From the NCBI GenBank assembly GCA_035079385.1, contig JAVHKY010000015.1, positions 2,108,001 through 2,172,000 of the forward strand: a DNA stretch of 64,000 bases, read 5' to 3'. The notes beneath the pieces were generated by a model, which was given only the letters and a program-made list of their open reading frames with translations, was not told the origin of the DNA and searched no databases. Below are positions 42,552 to 55,831 of the stretch, piece after piece. The number at the start of each line of letters is the position of its first letter. Position 1 is the first letter of the stretch. Source of the stretch: Aspidiotus rigidus. Its lineage: Eukaryota; Arthropoda; Insecta; Hemiptera; Diaspididae. The position numbers were made by a program, and so were the translations under genes.

Positions 42552-43465
42552 AGTCCACGGTGGTTCGTTCGGTCCTGTTGCTCACAAGATGGCATCATTT
42601 CATAGCCTAGTTCACAGACTCACTCGTATTCCGTTGAGTCTGTCTGCTTTTAAGAAAGAAGTACTCACAATAAAACACCTGGCTAGAGTGAATGGGGTCA
42701 ATGTCGACGTTGACGTGATGATTCGGAGGAAAGTTACAAGGAGCATTCTTGATTCTATCACCTCCCTCCCCCGAGACATGATCCGTGATCGCCGGTTGCG
42801 TTGGATCAGTCCCCCTTTTCTGGGGAAGTTCTCCCTCCAATTGGATCGGGTCCTCCACCCGTTTGGCTTCAGACCCGCGTTCTACAACCCTACAACAGTT
42901 AAGGGGTTGTTTGTGAGGCTGAAAAACCCCATACCCGTTGATGAGAAGAGTGATGTTTATAAGTTGGAATGTAGGGATTGTCGAGGCTTTTATATTGGTG
43001 AGACCAGCTGCCAAATGAAAGTAGCTGAGCACCTGAAGTCTATGAAAAAGGGACATTTAGGGGAGTCGGCTTTTGCTGATCATCTAATAAATAGCGGCCA
43101 CAGCTTCCGTGAGGGATCGGAAAAGCTCCTCCATAAGGAAAACTCCTACCGTAAACGCATCGCCCTCGAGTATATAGAGATAATGCGTCATCTCAACACC
43201 GATGGCATTACTGTACTCAACTCGTACTTTGCCTGATTGAACTGGTTTATGATTCACACCTCGTTTTCTCGTTTGGTCAATCTTAATACCTTGTTTCTCT
43301 CCTCCATTTGTCAGTAGCTTTCATTTCAGCCCTGAAGATGGTTTATCAACCGAAAGCGCTCGTCGTTTTGTATTTTCTGCGGTTTGCAAGGTTTACTCTC
43401 CCTTCGGAGTATTCGTCTTTTTCGCGTTTATTATGGATAGCCGTAACTTAGAGGAACGGATTCGT
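42552..43465 (+). pseudogene. PLE family A copy 5: C-terminal half and 3' terminus
   Basis: Starts abruptly at GTCCACGGTGGTTCGTTC, head-to-head with copy 4. A frame to 43,236 encodes VHGGSFGPVAHKMASFHSLV, IRRKVTRSILDS, GKFSLQLDRVLHPFGFRPAF, the nuclease DVYKLECRDCRGFYIGETSC then MKVAEHLKSM, and ALEYIEIMRHLNTDGITVL. Two codons (RV) are deleted before AEHL. The UTR has CCTGAAGATGGTTTATCAAC then CGAAAGCGCTCG (43,331). The terminal repeat GTCTTTTTCGCG...GGATTCGT ends it at about 43,465. Confidence 0.92.
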
Positions 43466-43497
43466 GTTTACACACCCTCTTCCTTTCGCTAGTAGTA

Positions 43498-43620
43498 GGA
43501 GGGGGCCTTAGAAAAAATATCGACTTGCAAGCTATACATGATAGGAAGTCGACCTCTAAACGACCTTGAGGTTGCCGGCCGGCGGACGGCGAACATTTTT
43601 TCCGAAAACTTCCCTGTTAA
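43498..43620 (+). mobile_element. fragment of the 45-bp-repeat MITE family
   Basis: GGGGGCCTTAGAAAAAATAT, CGACTTGCAAGCTATACATG and ATAGGAAG form one unit. GACCTTGAGGTTGCCGGCCG and GGACGGCG, then ACTTCCCTGTTAA follow, the same order as 63,225-63,335. It sits right after PLE copy 5. Confidence 0.75.
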
Positions 43621-43879
43621 AAGATGAGATAAGGTGGACCTGAAAGAGAGCGTGATATCATCAACAGAGCGAACGAGAGTGCGGCAATAAACGAGAGGGT
43701 GTTCAAGGAATTTTAACGATAAAACAGATGAGAGATATAGCTGACCTAAAAGAATAGGAGGATGTAACACTGTCAAAGCATGAAGTCAACAGGGTATGAC
43801 TTTTCCAGAGCTTGGTTTCATCAAGGCGGACTCGGAGAATTGATGAAGTTTCCTGTATCCTAGCCCCCAATTCCTAAAT

Positions 43880-44490
43880 TTGCAAGCTTACACCACTTCC
43901 GCGACCTGGACCTAACTATTCAGTTGGTTGAGTTGGATTCTCTCCTCACCCCAAGATTCGAGGTCTATCGCAAACCTCCTTACACCCGCGTTCTCACAAC
44001 ATGGCTGTCATCTATGCTGCCGTTGGACTCTGCCGAAATAAAAAAGGAAACCCTCGTCATCCAGCGAATTGGTAACCTAAAGTTGACGTCAAGATGCTAG
44101 TGCGGCAGAAATCACTTCGCACTATCCTCCCAAGCTTCCGGCCTCCACGTACCTCCTTCCTCCTTACCTGACCTGGTCGCACATCCTGGATTCGCTAAGC
44201 AACTAGTGCGTTTCAATTTTAAGGTGGGATTTTATCCCCTATCCTCGGTTGGCTCTTCATCCAAACTCGAGGATCATATCCCAGACCATTGCCAGTCCGG
44301 TATTCACAAGCCCCCTTGTGGAGTCTGCATCGCTGAATATGTTGGCCAGGCTAGACGTCCCTTCGATGAATGCCTTGAAGAACACCCGAATGATTTCAAC
44401 AATCTGAACAACGGCCATATAAATGTAAAGGTCTTTGTACTGGCGCAATTCCTAATCACTGTGAAAAACACTAAGATATTTTATGAGTAA
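43880..44490 (+). pseudogene. Penelope-like family C fragment (RT end and endonuclease)
   Basis: In broken frames: LVELDSLLTPRFEVYRKPPY then TRVLTTWLSSMLPLDSAEIK and ETLVIQRIG, as found after the RT palm in PLEs; then 44,206-44,490 with VRFNFKVGFYPLSSV and the nuclease core GIHKPPCGVCIAEYVGQARR then FDECLEEHPND. YVGQARR replaces the usual YIGQTxR. Quite different from families A and B. Non-functional. Confidence 0.78.
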
Positions 44491-47239
44491 TAGAATAAAT
44501 TCACTCGGGCAGGTTGGTCAGTTCGTGACGTCATCAGGGGAACTTTTGGCTTCGTTAAACGGTCAGCTTGATTCACACCTACTCTGGAGACTTGAGGAAA
44601 TCCATAAGTTCTGACTCAAACTGTCATACGAGAGGGAGGGGGAGGGATATGAAACTTTGCAATAGAAGAAGTGGTCAAAAGAGAATGTGACGTCATCAAG
44701 AGGTACAAATATTTTCATAAACTTCGACTTAGGGCTAGAAGCCTCAACACTCTTTGTTTTCCGGAAAAGTTTTCGAGTTTGTGCGACCTTCTTTGTGAAT
44801 TCAACTTTTGTGACAAAGAAAATCATTTTAAGACTAAAAGACAGTCAAATTTGGTAACTTTTAAACCTTTATAAGTCGAACTTGATACGATTTTAAAGTC
44901 AAACCACTGACCTAGTTCAGGTAGAGGAATTTCCAGTTCCAGCATCTGGATTTTGGTACAGTTTGGAATTTCGAAAAGTTTCAAACTAAAAGCCCTAAAC
45001 TAGGAAGGTAAACTACCACAAGCATTGAGAAAAAATACTCAAATTTCAAACTGTAATCCTATCACGATTACAGGGACTCATCTAGCTTCGACAGTCATGC
45101 AAATACAGAGTCTTGAAATCAGGGTCTCTAAGAAAAAATACGGAACCTTCAAGCAGTAATCCCGGAGAAAACTCATCTAACTTCTAAATACAGAGACTGT
45201 GAAGAACTTGGGCCACGTAGCGGGAGCTGGTAGGACCCCGAATTTCGAGATTTTTCTAACTCCCTCAGGGACGCTCTAAAAATTGCGGCATTGAAAGAGG
45301 CCCCACCTTCGTACACATTCTCAATCATTCAAACGAACAGAGAAAGATTTGGGTTTTCCAAATATTTATCCTCCTCTTAAAATCAAGAGGTCTCCAAGCG
45401 CCCCTAGTCTATTTCCCCTGTATCCGTCGAAGACTTTTATAATTTACTTCGAAAACAGACGTTTTGGCGAGTCACGATCGTCATGTAGGGCTAAGGCAAT
45501 TTTAGGGGCATAGGAAAAACTGAGCCTCTGTCTTCACGATATGCTCTTGTATCTCATAACTCAGCCAACGTCCGTGCTCTACTCAACCATATCAGAACCT
45601 ATTGTCACAAAAAAGTCATACTCTCCTCCTAGGCTTACTGGATTATCGACATTTCCGTAAATTGTATTCGGTACCATCTATCACGTCTCAGTCCAGGATG
45701 ACGACTTAAATTTGACTAAATCACTTCGTTCTTTTACCCCTCTTTTACACTTTATGAGTTGATGACTCTCGAGCCATTAAAAAGCTCGAAAAGCTGACAA
45801 AAACCGTCAACAAGAAATTCAACAGCTAAATTAGCATGACATTAAAGTAGCCCACACCGAACATCGATAGCGTAACACTATAAGCATGCAATGCCAAAAA
45901 AATTTCCGCACATCAAATTGCCTGTCATTAGAATTGAAGGAGCTTAAGGGTACCTTCAAAAACAGTTTTCACGGCCTTCGATTGGCCCATCTTGATCGAA
46001 GACGACAATTATTGTCGAGAAATTTATAAAAAATAAGTATGAAAAGTAGAGATAGAAAAACAATTTGCTTCTTCAGGGAGTAAGATATGCAATCAACATC
46101 ACAGTAGATAAGAAGGTCCCAAATAACTCGTGGCTGTAACGCGCAACATGTTTTTACGATGAACTTTCACGTCACACGCGTACATCCATATCTTTCTCAT
46201 CCCATAGCTCCACAATTCCCAGAACTTTCTTGCACAACAAGTTGAAAAATAACGAATTTCACGACTCTCAGGTCATCCTACAAGCTATTTTTCTGAACGA
46301 TCATCCATATACTCGCACGTGTAATACTGATATGCGCTCGCGTTTGAAGATGCGTTCGCAATCGGATACACAACACGCAGCTTTCGTTCGAAAGACCTTG
46401 CTTCGATGACCCTTGATATAGATGTACGTCAATCGCTTTGCATACAGCAGCACTTCTAAGAATCTCGACACATCGGAAATCGGAAAACACGAGGGGATTT
46501 AACACGCAGAATTTATTACACGAGATATTTTTCTCGCGATTTAAAAAAAAAAAAAAAAAAAAAAAGCTCGCGAATTCAAAATTGACTTTTTGGAATTGGC
46601 GGGCTCTCAATCGATTTTGGAAGCAATCATTTTCGACAGTAAGGCTGCCTGTACTAAACGGTATCAAAATTATCAGAAATTCCAGATAATTTCGAATCTT
46701 GAATTACCCAAAATTTCGTAAAACTTATTCTTCTTCACATAAATTGGACGAGTGTATCGTTCGACTTACAGTAGACGAGATTCCCTGGCGTAAATTAGAT
46801 CAAAATCCACCCTTCTTCTTTCAAGCGTCTCAGGCCTCGATAAAGAAGATTATTTTCGAACCTCTATCGGTATAGGGCAATCTAGCTGAAATTTTAAATT
46901 CCATGAATATTAGAGTCCGTGGTTCGAGATTACTTCATCCATCCTGTTTTTCGCTTTATAGTTACATTCGCCTAGGAAGTCTCAATAATGACTTGGTTTC
47001 GAAAAAAATCACTATTTCCAAAGAATGTCGCCATAATTCTCAAAAATCTCTCAATTCCGACAGTAACTCTACTTTGCGTGCGGTTTCTCGTCTTCTGGCC
47101 CACCTAATACCCCTTCATTGTCTAGCTCAAAGTAAATCTTCACGAAGCCACGATACTGAAGATCTTCCAAAGTTCTGAAATTAGATCGAAAGAACTTCGA
47201 TTTTCGATAAGTACACGTAATTTATTGTTTTCTTAATCA
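44491..47239. other. no recognisable gene
   Basis: It contains TGACGTCA at 44,526 and 44,688 and a 23-bp A tract at 46,543-46,565. No long open frame with a motif. Sequence looks mostly single-copy. Confidence 0.55.
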
Positions 47240-48270
47240 AAAAAGTCCAAGAGATTTGAAATCGCAGCGTTTTCCCGTTGAAAGCTGGAAGGGTACCAGC
47301 AGCTATTTTGCCTCTCGATAGACACCGGATTCCCCCATTTACTCCCAAATATCTTAGGTTCAACTATGAAGTAGCCAAACGGGAGGGGAGATTTGGTGAA
47401 ATGTTTAGAATCAAGTTCAACGGGATGAATCGCGGCTCGATCAAAACGACATCGACTTTCCAACCCTCTTCGATGGGGAGACGCGACCTCCTTCCTAATA
47501 AGGTCCAGAATCTTTGAAATAAGTACATCAAAGAACTCGAAATCAATTCATCGCAGCGTTTCTTCGTTGAACGGTGGAAACTTTGGCCACTATTTTGCCT
47601 CTCGACAGACACCGAATTCCCCCATTTACTCCCAAATATCTTCGGTTTGACTATAAAGTAGCCAAACTAGGGGAAATCGGGGGAAATTTTCACGAAATCA
47701 AGATTAACGGGATGATTCGCGACTAGATAAAAATAACATCGACTTTCCAACCATCTTCGATGGAAGACGCGCCCCATTGCTTTCCTAATTAAGAAGGTCC
47801 TAGATCTTTGAAGTACACAAAACAACTCAAAATTAATTCATCGCAGGTTTCCCCATTCTTTTGCCTCTCGATAGACACCAAATTCCCCCAGGTTCAACTG
47901 TAAAATTTCCAAACGGGAGGAAATTTGGTAGAACAGGGTGTCTACTAAATCTATAATTCAAAAATTCATGACTTTTTCATGACTTTCTAATGACGTTTTC
48001 GTAGCAATTTTCATTATCTTCTTCCTTAATTTGTTGAACAACTTCTATTCGCTGTAATGTTTTTGCATTATTTAATGAATGATAAATAATTTTGCAAGAA
48101 TCTCACGACCATAAACAAAAATTCATGACTTTTTCATGACTTTTATGACCACTGGCTACAATTCATGACTTTTTTATTACTTTCATGACTTCTATGACTT
48201 GTAGACACCCTGTAGAATCTCTAGTAAATCAAGTTGAACGGGAGATGAATCGCGGCTCGTCCTCGACTTC
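47240..48270 (+). repeat. ~290-bp tandem repeat, three units
   Basis: ATCGCAGCGTTTT (47,261), ATCGCAGCGTTTC (47,550) and ATCGCAGGTTTCC (47,840) start successive units. Shared words: TTTTGCCTCTCGA-AGACACC, TTCCCCCATTTACTCCCAAA, TATCTT-GGTT, TCGACTTTCCAACC, TCTTCGATGG. The third unit is interrupted by the MITE at 47,934-48,212 and resumes with AAGTTGAACGGGAGATGAAT, CGCGGCTCG. Confidence 0.9.
47934..48212. mobile_element. 279-bp MITE with CAGGGTGTCTAC ends and TAGAA duplication
   Basis: Inverted ends CAGGGTGTCTAC and GTAGACACCCTG are perfect over 12 bp, and TAGAA stands on both sides (47,929-47,933 and 48,213-48,217). Inside, ATTCATGACTTTTTCATGAC is repeated at both ends. Similar CAGGGTG...ATGACTTTTTCATGAC elements are widespread in animals (general knowledge). 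Non-coding. Confidence 0.93.
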
Positions 48271-48374
48271 TTACTAATCATCTTTACATCCTCCTCACTA
48301 GGCTAGAGTATGCGAAGTTTAAATTCGTTCATCCTTCAAGTGATTCTTAGCCTTAATGTGAAACTCTTCCGGAA

Positions 48375-50730
48375 TTCTTAAATTACATCAGAATAGTATC
48401 GAAAAATTGACCTGGATGTCGCAAACAAAGAGTCCCGGTGACGAAACCAGAAAATTTGAGAGGGAGGGGAGTGAGCGGAGTTTTGTTTTGGTTCTGAAGT
48501 GCTCGACTTTCCGCCCCATAACTACGACTCTGTCGAGAGCTGGGGTCTCTCCTCAACCACAATTTCTCGTTAATAATTTGGTTTTCATTTAACTCGGAAT
48601 TCGTCTTCCTTGAATCACCCACAGCCTAGATAATCCCACTATAATTTAAAATGCTGTTATTCTCTTTGACGAGACCTCAAATAGAGGGAAAAGGTCAAAT
48701 TTGACCGATAGTGCGCGGTTTTACCTCTACAATGGCTTCTAACCGATATTTTTTCAGAATGATGGACACACGAAGGGAAAAAATGATAATTTCCATCATT
48801 TTTGAACGAAGATCTCGGTTAGAAGTCATAGCAGAGGTGAAACCACGCACGATTGGTCAAGTTAAGGCGGGAAAAGGTAGCAAGGATAAGCATTTGACCT
48901 TTTTAGTATCTTTTAGACCCGATCAAGGAGAATAATAGCATTTTAAATGTTATTAGTGCTTCAAGAAAGATGAAGTCCGAACTGAATGAAAGAGTGTTCG
49001 AATGATTGGCTCAGCACTCCAGTGTGTCGTAGTCATGGGGCGGAAAGTTGAGTTCAACCCTTCAGAACCGGAAAAGTACTCCGTTCACTCTCCTCCTTCG
49101 CAAAATTTTTTGGTTTTCCCACCAGGACTTAATGTATTTCGGGAATCGATCAAGAAAATTACAGGTCACTCAACTTGGGTTCAATCCTTTAGAGGCGCGC
49201 TCACTCTCCTCCCTCGCAAATTTTCTGATTTGGCTCTCACGGTTTTTGAGGTATTGTAGGAATCGGTCGAGAAAATTACAAGTCACTTATTTTTCGGCGC
49301 TATTCTGATCTAATTGAAGAACTTTGAAGAGTTTTGATTCTAAGGCAGTAAATAAGTATGAGAGGGACGGAATTACGTGTTCCTGTATGGACCAACGAAG
49401 GGAAAAAATGATCATTTTCAGAGAGGAAATCGGGCAGAAAATACGTAATTTTGCCCCTCTCCAACTTATTTACTGCCTTGGAATCGAAACTCTTCAGAGT
49501 TCTTCAATTAGATCAGAATAGTACCGATAATTTTTCAAACAATCGATTCCTGCAATACGTCTAAAACATTGAAGGCCAAATCAGAAAATTTGCGAAGGAG
49601 GAGAGTGAGCGCGCTTCTAAAGGTTTGGACCCGAGTCGAGTGACCTGTAATTTCCTTGATCGATTCCTGAAATTCGTCTAAAACATCAAGTCCCGGTGGC
49701 GAAACCAGAAAATTGGCAAGGGAAGGGTTATGAGCGGGGTTCTTTTCTAGTTCTAAAGAGTTAAACCCAACTCTCCGCCCCCTGACTACAACACTTTCAA
49801 GTGCTGAGGTCCCTCCTAAACCACCATTTCTCGTCAATCATTCGAACACTCTTTCATTCAGTTTGGACTTCATCTTCCTTGAAGCACCCACCTCGGAATT
49901 CCCACTATAATGACATTTAAAATGCTATTACTCTTTTTGATCGGGCCTAAAATAAACCGAAAAGGTCAAATCCTCACCCTTGCTACCTTTTCCCGCCCTA
50001 ATTTGACCGAGAGTGCGCGGTTTCACCTCTACTATGGCTTCTAAGCGAGATCTTTTTTCAAAAATGATGAACATACGAAGAGAAAAAATGATAATTTTCA
50101 GAGAGGAGTTTACAGCCATAGAATCAAAACTCTTCCATAGTTATCAAATTAGATCAGAATAGGACCGAAAAATTGATCTGTAATCTTTTTGATCGATTTC
50201 CGAAAACGTTGAAAATATTTGAGTCTCAGGGGTGAAACCAGGACATTTGCGAGAGAGAAAATTGAGTGGGGTTCTTTTTCACTCCCAACGATACGTCAAG
50301 AACGCGAATCTCAGAGGCGAAATCATAAGATTTGCGAGCGAGGGGAGGGAGCGGGATTCTATTTCTGTTCTAAAGGATTGAACCTAACTCTCCGTCCTAT
50401 GACTACGACACGGTCGAATGCTGGAGTCCCTTCCTCGTCCACAATTTCTCGCTGATCATTCGAACCTCTTTTTCATTAAGTACACTCTTCATTTTTTTCA
50501 AGTCACCCAAACCCTCGATATTCTCACTACAATAAAATTTAAAATTCTATCATTTTCTTCGATTACCATTGCTACCTTTCCCGCCTTAATTTGACCCCTC
50601 ATACGCGGTTTCACCTCTGCAACGACTTCTAATCGATGTTTTTTTCAAACACGATCGACACGAGGGGAAAAATTATATTTTTCCGAGTAATCGAGCAGAA
50701 AATACGTAGGAAGACACCTTCGCTAAAAAA
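48375..50730. repeat. palindromic repeat cluster
   Basis: The sequence around 48,834-49,420 is mirrored at 49,425-50,029: AGAGTGTTCG (48,991) pairs with CGAACACTCT (49,843), and GAGGTGAAACCACGCAC (48,834) with GTGCGCGGTTTCACCTC (50,013). The centre near 49,430 lies in ACGTAATTTTGCCCCTCTCC / GAGAGGGACGGAATTACGT. Further copies of the same modules occur at 48,390-48,790 and 50,150-50,700, some direct and some inverted (GAAGGGAAAAAATGAT recurs at 48,773, 49,396, 50,078). Noncoding; possibly a multi-copy MITE or foldback family. Confidence 0.75.
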
Positions 50731-53700
50731 TAAGGTAATAAAAATGAGATGCACGAGAAATCTTTATCAATAAGTTAGTTCACTCACACACACACGTGCT
50801 CCGATAAGGCAAAGCTCGAAAGGTAAGAACTACCGCACATGGATATTATTTTGCTGTAAGTGCACTGAACACTGAACTTGAACGAAGGGCACGAGGTGCT
50901 GAGATCTCACAATTTCCTAGAACGACTGACGCTCATCGAACCCATCATTACACGAGATAAAATTTTTTAAATGGCCACGTTCCTAAGGAATATTCGATAT
51001 AAGACGATTGAAAGTTATTCGCGAGAGGATACATGAAAACGAGCCCCTTCTCTTCCCGCCATACCCGAATTTTCATTACAAAAGTTGAAAAAGTGGAATT
51101 TAGATTGAACTCAATGATAGACCCAAAAAGAAGAGTAGAATCATACGCTTTTGGATACGAGGTTCACGATTTAGATGACGAGAATACACAATAATATAAA
51201 TCAAAACACGATGATAAATTGAGGTCTAAATGAAATGAAATCATCAACAACAGGCTAGAATCTACGAAGGGGATATTAAGCGATTCGAGGGGTGATTGAC
51301 GGATCGAAAGATACGGGAAATCGACGAATGAAGCCTCTAGGCATTCAACAGGTCGTACAACATATAAAAGAATTAAATTAAACACGTGGGGAGAACACGT
51401 AGCTGACGAACAACTGCTGGCGATCGAAATTTGCGAGCGTGCTTCGCAACGTTGTGGTACCGAAATGTACTCGAAAGTTATACAAGATTTCGTAAATGAA
51501 CTGTTCTATACGAATGCCGTTAGAAGGTTTTAGAGAATTGTACCGGTAAGACGATTCCAATGATCACGAATAAGTTTAGGACTCTTCGGTTGATTGAAAA
51601 ACGACGCGAAAAAGGGTCAGAAATGGTTTTCGATAGGAACTATCCTTTTTCTCATCTTTTCGGGGTACAATACGATACCGGTTTTCTCTTGTTTGTCGAC
51701 ATACCTCACTCTCTCTCTCGCTCTCTCAGGCCGTTCATAAAAATACTACGAAAGAAATGACTACAAAAAAATTCAAGTCGACCTCTACGAGATCGAGTCG
51801 CTAAGTTAATATCAAGGTTAACGAACACCGTATAAAACAGTTCAATTAATCAGCCGGCAGCAATTCTTCGACATTGTAAGATGATTAGTACTAAAACAAA
51901 AAAAAAAAAAAAGGTAACTTACATGACATTTGGAAAGGTAGAAATAAATCCACACGAAAAAATAAACGCAATAAAAGCAAGAAATCAACTCGCAAAGTCC
52001 ACTTGAAAATTCGCAAAGTCCACTCGAAATAGCTCGAATAACGCGATCGAGGTAAGAAGTCGACTGGTCAACCCTCACCTGCAAAAGCTTCAACACGTTT
52101 GATTCGAAAAACTCGCAAAATACGACTCAACTCGAGAAAGCTCACTGCACTGACGACCAACACAGAATGAACGGTTTCTCATCTTCTGCGCAACTTAAGA
52201 AAGCGTATAAGTTTCCCGAGTCATAGATAAGTTATCGATAATATTAATTTCTCTGTACAGATCGTGATTTACGTGCGCTGCACATGTTGCAAATCTTTAC
52301 GTACATCATATCGGGAGTTCAAAGACACCCGCTCTTCGTGAACCGTAAATGCATCCGTACGAAGCCATTTTCCATTAACCTGGGTACGAAATACAAAAAT
52401 TGGGAGTCAATATTTCGCCGGATGGTGCGTTTTTTTTTTTCCATCCTCGCAAACCTCAACCTACCGTACAATAGAATACGTTAAAAAACATGACGTAGAC
52501 CATACAATAATGCCGCAATTTCGAGGCACGTGTATTTTACGTTTCCCACTTTTCGCAATCGATATAATTTACAAGATCAACTTATGCAAGTCTCACGGCC
52601 TAAAACATTTTACGCACACTATCAATCTGCTATACGAGATCGTCACCTGTCGAGCGTATTATTTTTTACTTTATATACAAATATACGCGAGAATATTGAC
52701 CTTTCGCATTCATAAACGGACGAATACACGTCGACGACTGGTTTTTATTTAGGCGTTCTCTCGGTTTCTCCAAAAATCTCTACATTATCCGCATCATTAC
52801 GCAGTAGATAAGGATCGATCGCTCTAAAATTAGAGAATAAAATTATTCGAAAATATATATTCGTATTTCCTTCTTCTCAAATTTTCCATTCCAATTTTCC
52901 AAAATAGGAAAAAAGTTCCATCCCTGTTCTCGACGATCAGATGACGATGTACGTCATAATTTTCGAAAGGCGAAAATGTTTTCGATACATTGTATTCTTC
53001 CCATACGTCACGCTCTAATCTGCACCATTGCTTCCCAACGAACCTGATCCGCGCTCTGTTACAACTTCAACTTAGGTTATTTGAAGGTTAGTTCGGAAAA
53101 AAGGTAATACAAAATTATCTGAATATTATCGAGGTATAAGGTCAATACTCATTAAACGCGTGAAAAGATTGATAGATTGATACCTCGGTAAAAATATGCG
53201 CGTCAGTTCCATAGAATTCTGAGAAAAGCGCAAGCAAATGAACAGGGGATCGATTCGAGCTAGCTCTTCGATATTTCTAGAAAATTTAAGAAGCGCACGT
53301 GGCGGTAAACGAGAGCTTATTCGATGAAAAATAACCTCGACGAACCAGCTTAAGATGATACACGATCTTTACTGAATCGCTGTCCTAACAAAAATCAAAC
53401 GTTTTCAAGAAATGGTCCAACGGACAATTTCAGTCGTTTCTTTACTCGATCACAAGACTTCGGAACTGCTAAACAAAACGAAATCGACGATATGCCCATA
53501 CCGTAACAACAATTCAGTCCTCCAAAGAATTGCAGAGTGCCAGAAGTACACAGATAGGAAAGAATTCACCGATCTTCAACCCGATAACCTAATTGATTTA
53601 GTTAAAATTATTTATAAAAATAGACCACATGAAATATTGTAACAAGTAACCTAACTCGCTGGGTATAGCCGTACCTTGTAAAATAGGTTACCAAAGAAAC

Positions 53701-55831
53701 TGACGTATCAAAAAATCAGACCTTTTCTTCAAAAAAAAGGTTGTATCGGAATGACTATATCATAGTTTTTTCCCTTAATTTTTACGGAAGAATCGAATAA
53801 TAATGTTCAATTTTCAAATCTTCGCTAATATTTGCGTCAGTAGATCTACGGAAAAAAATAACGTACATCAACTTTCGTATTTTTATGAACGCAGCATACA
53901 CGCACACATTTACATATAATTCATACAAAAGCCTTAATTTTCTAGATTCGAATTCAACATTTGTGTGAATCTCACTGTACACCGCAGTAATCACCGAGCG
54001 CAACGTAGACGAAAGATCCTCATCCTTGTCAGTTGTTAAAATTCTCATCTTACGAAGTACAGAGATTCGTCACCGAAAAATAGTCATCATACTTCTCTCT
54101 GGATGGCTCCGATCAATCTGTTCGATCGGCCCAGAAAAGTACTTTCAACCTCGAATGAAGGCAAAATCGTTCCCCCAAAATATGTACACAAACGATAATT
54201 CATTCGTACTCTGGAAAATTCCAAAATACAAATCCAGCTCCTTACCTCTGGAGAATTATCCGAATTCCAGACCGATAACCGAGTTAAAAATTCGTAAAAA
54301 TTGTTCTACTCACTCTCAGGACGTTTACTTCGACGCCGAACCATGACTAGACACAGAAGGAAAACTAAAACACAGAAATTTTCGTTTGTTTGTAATATCC
54401 CAACTCAAATTGGAAGGGTCAGATAGGGCTCGCTAACTACGTGCCAAATTATTGCATTTGATTACGTAAGAATTACACAAATCTTATCGGAATACAAGTT
54501 CATATCTGTAGCTTGTGGTATGAAAATTACTCGTGCGTCAGAAAAAAGGTTTCTCGGATGAATAGCGATGCGAAATATGTTCTTGGTACGACTAAATAGC
54601 TCGAAGGAGACAGGTGTGTGGAAAAATCGGTACGCCAGGATATACCTGTTCGCAAATAATAAGGAATCCGGCCGGATTGAATTATATTCGAATTTTAAAA
54701 TCATGGAAAACTGACGACAAGTGAGTGTCCCTCCGACTCGATAAAAAATTTATTTCCTGAAACAATCAATGGATACCTACATTACTTCACAGTATGTCAC
54801 GGGCTGGATCGTAGCTGAAGTCCGATGAAAACTAAACGAAGCCATAATTCAAAGAAATTATTAATATATTGTATATTTTACGTTTATGGCAATTATGCAT
54901 TCTCGACAGGTAAATCAAAATGACCAACGTGAAAAGGTAGAATCAATTACAGTATTTCACCGAATCCCACCGAACGTATCATACGATATCATTCCAATTC
55001 CCTCCGACTTCACACAGGTCGAAAATTTTCGTGTTTGTAGATTTCGGTTACGTGACGTCATCACATTACGTAAAATATTAACCGGTAGGATCGTGCATAC
55101 CGTGTAGTCCTAAAATGGCGGCTTTCTGCCATTCCCGTGGTTGTATATTGACGTGGGCCTACGAAAAAATCGGCCGGATAAATAGTTGAATTGTGTATTG
55201 ACATCGGTATGTCCATGTCAGGTCCATGTCCAAACCAACCATCAGGAAGAAAAACTATTCGTTCTCAATCGTTCAAAATATAAAATCCGTATCTGCCTAT
55301 TCGTCGATTTGAATCTACGGCAAATTCAACTTTGTACGCAGTGATTAGAATTTAGAATTACCGTAACGGCTTCTTTTTACAATGAAATAATAGTTAAATA
55401 TTGTCAAAGGCATTTACCCAAAGTCGAGAAACCCCAACCTAAAGGCTAAAACAAAGCAATAGGTATCATTATCCATGAAAGATCAGCAAAATAACGGCGC
55501 AAGATACCTATGCTGCTATTCAATGCAATTTTCCACAAGACAGGAATCGTTTTTTCTGATTACAGGGTGGACTGTGAGATAAAGAAAAGCAGAAAATCGA
55601 ATTTCTTCGTTTCCGTGAGCAAGAGATAGGATGATGTTATATCGTCTCGCTAAAGCTAACTAGTCGCACTCGATGTCTTGTAACTGTCCATATACCTAGG
55701 TAAAATGAACACCAATTATTCAGAACCGTAGTTGATCTGAAGTTCAATAGACTGTACCGAAACCTCAACATACTTGAAAATTTTTTATTTAAACCAGGCT
55801 TTAATCACCACATTTCAAATTTATTGTTCGA
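50731..55831. other. no recognisable gene
   Basis: About 5 kb without repeats that I can match, no large open frame, and no domain motif. A TGACGTCA site is at 55,053. It could be intron or 3'-flanking DNA of genes outside the window. Confidence 0.55.

Noticed and set aside
43489..43776. 95-residue minus-strand ORF next to PLE copy 5
   Set aside because: It reads through a MITE fragment and has no motif.
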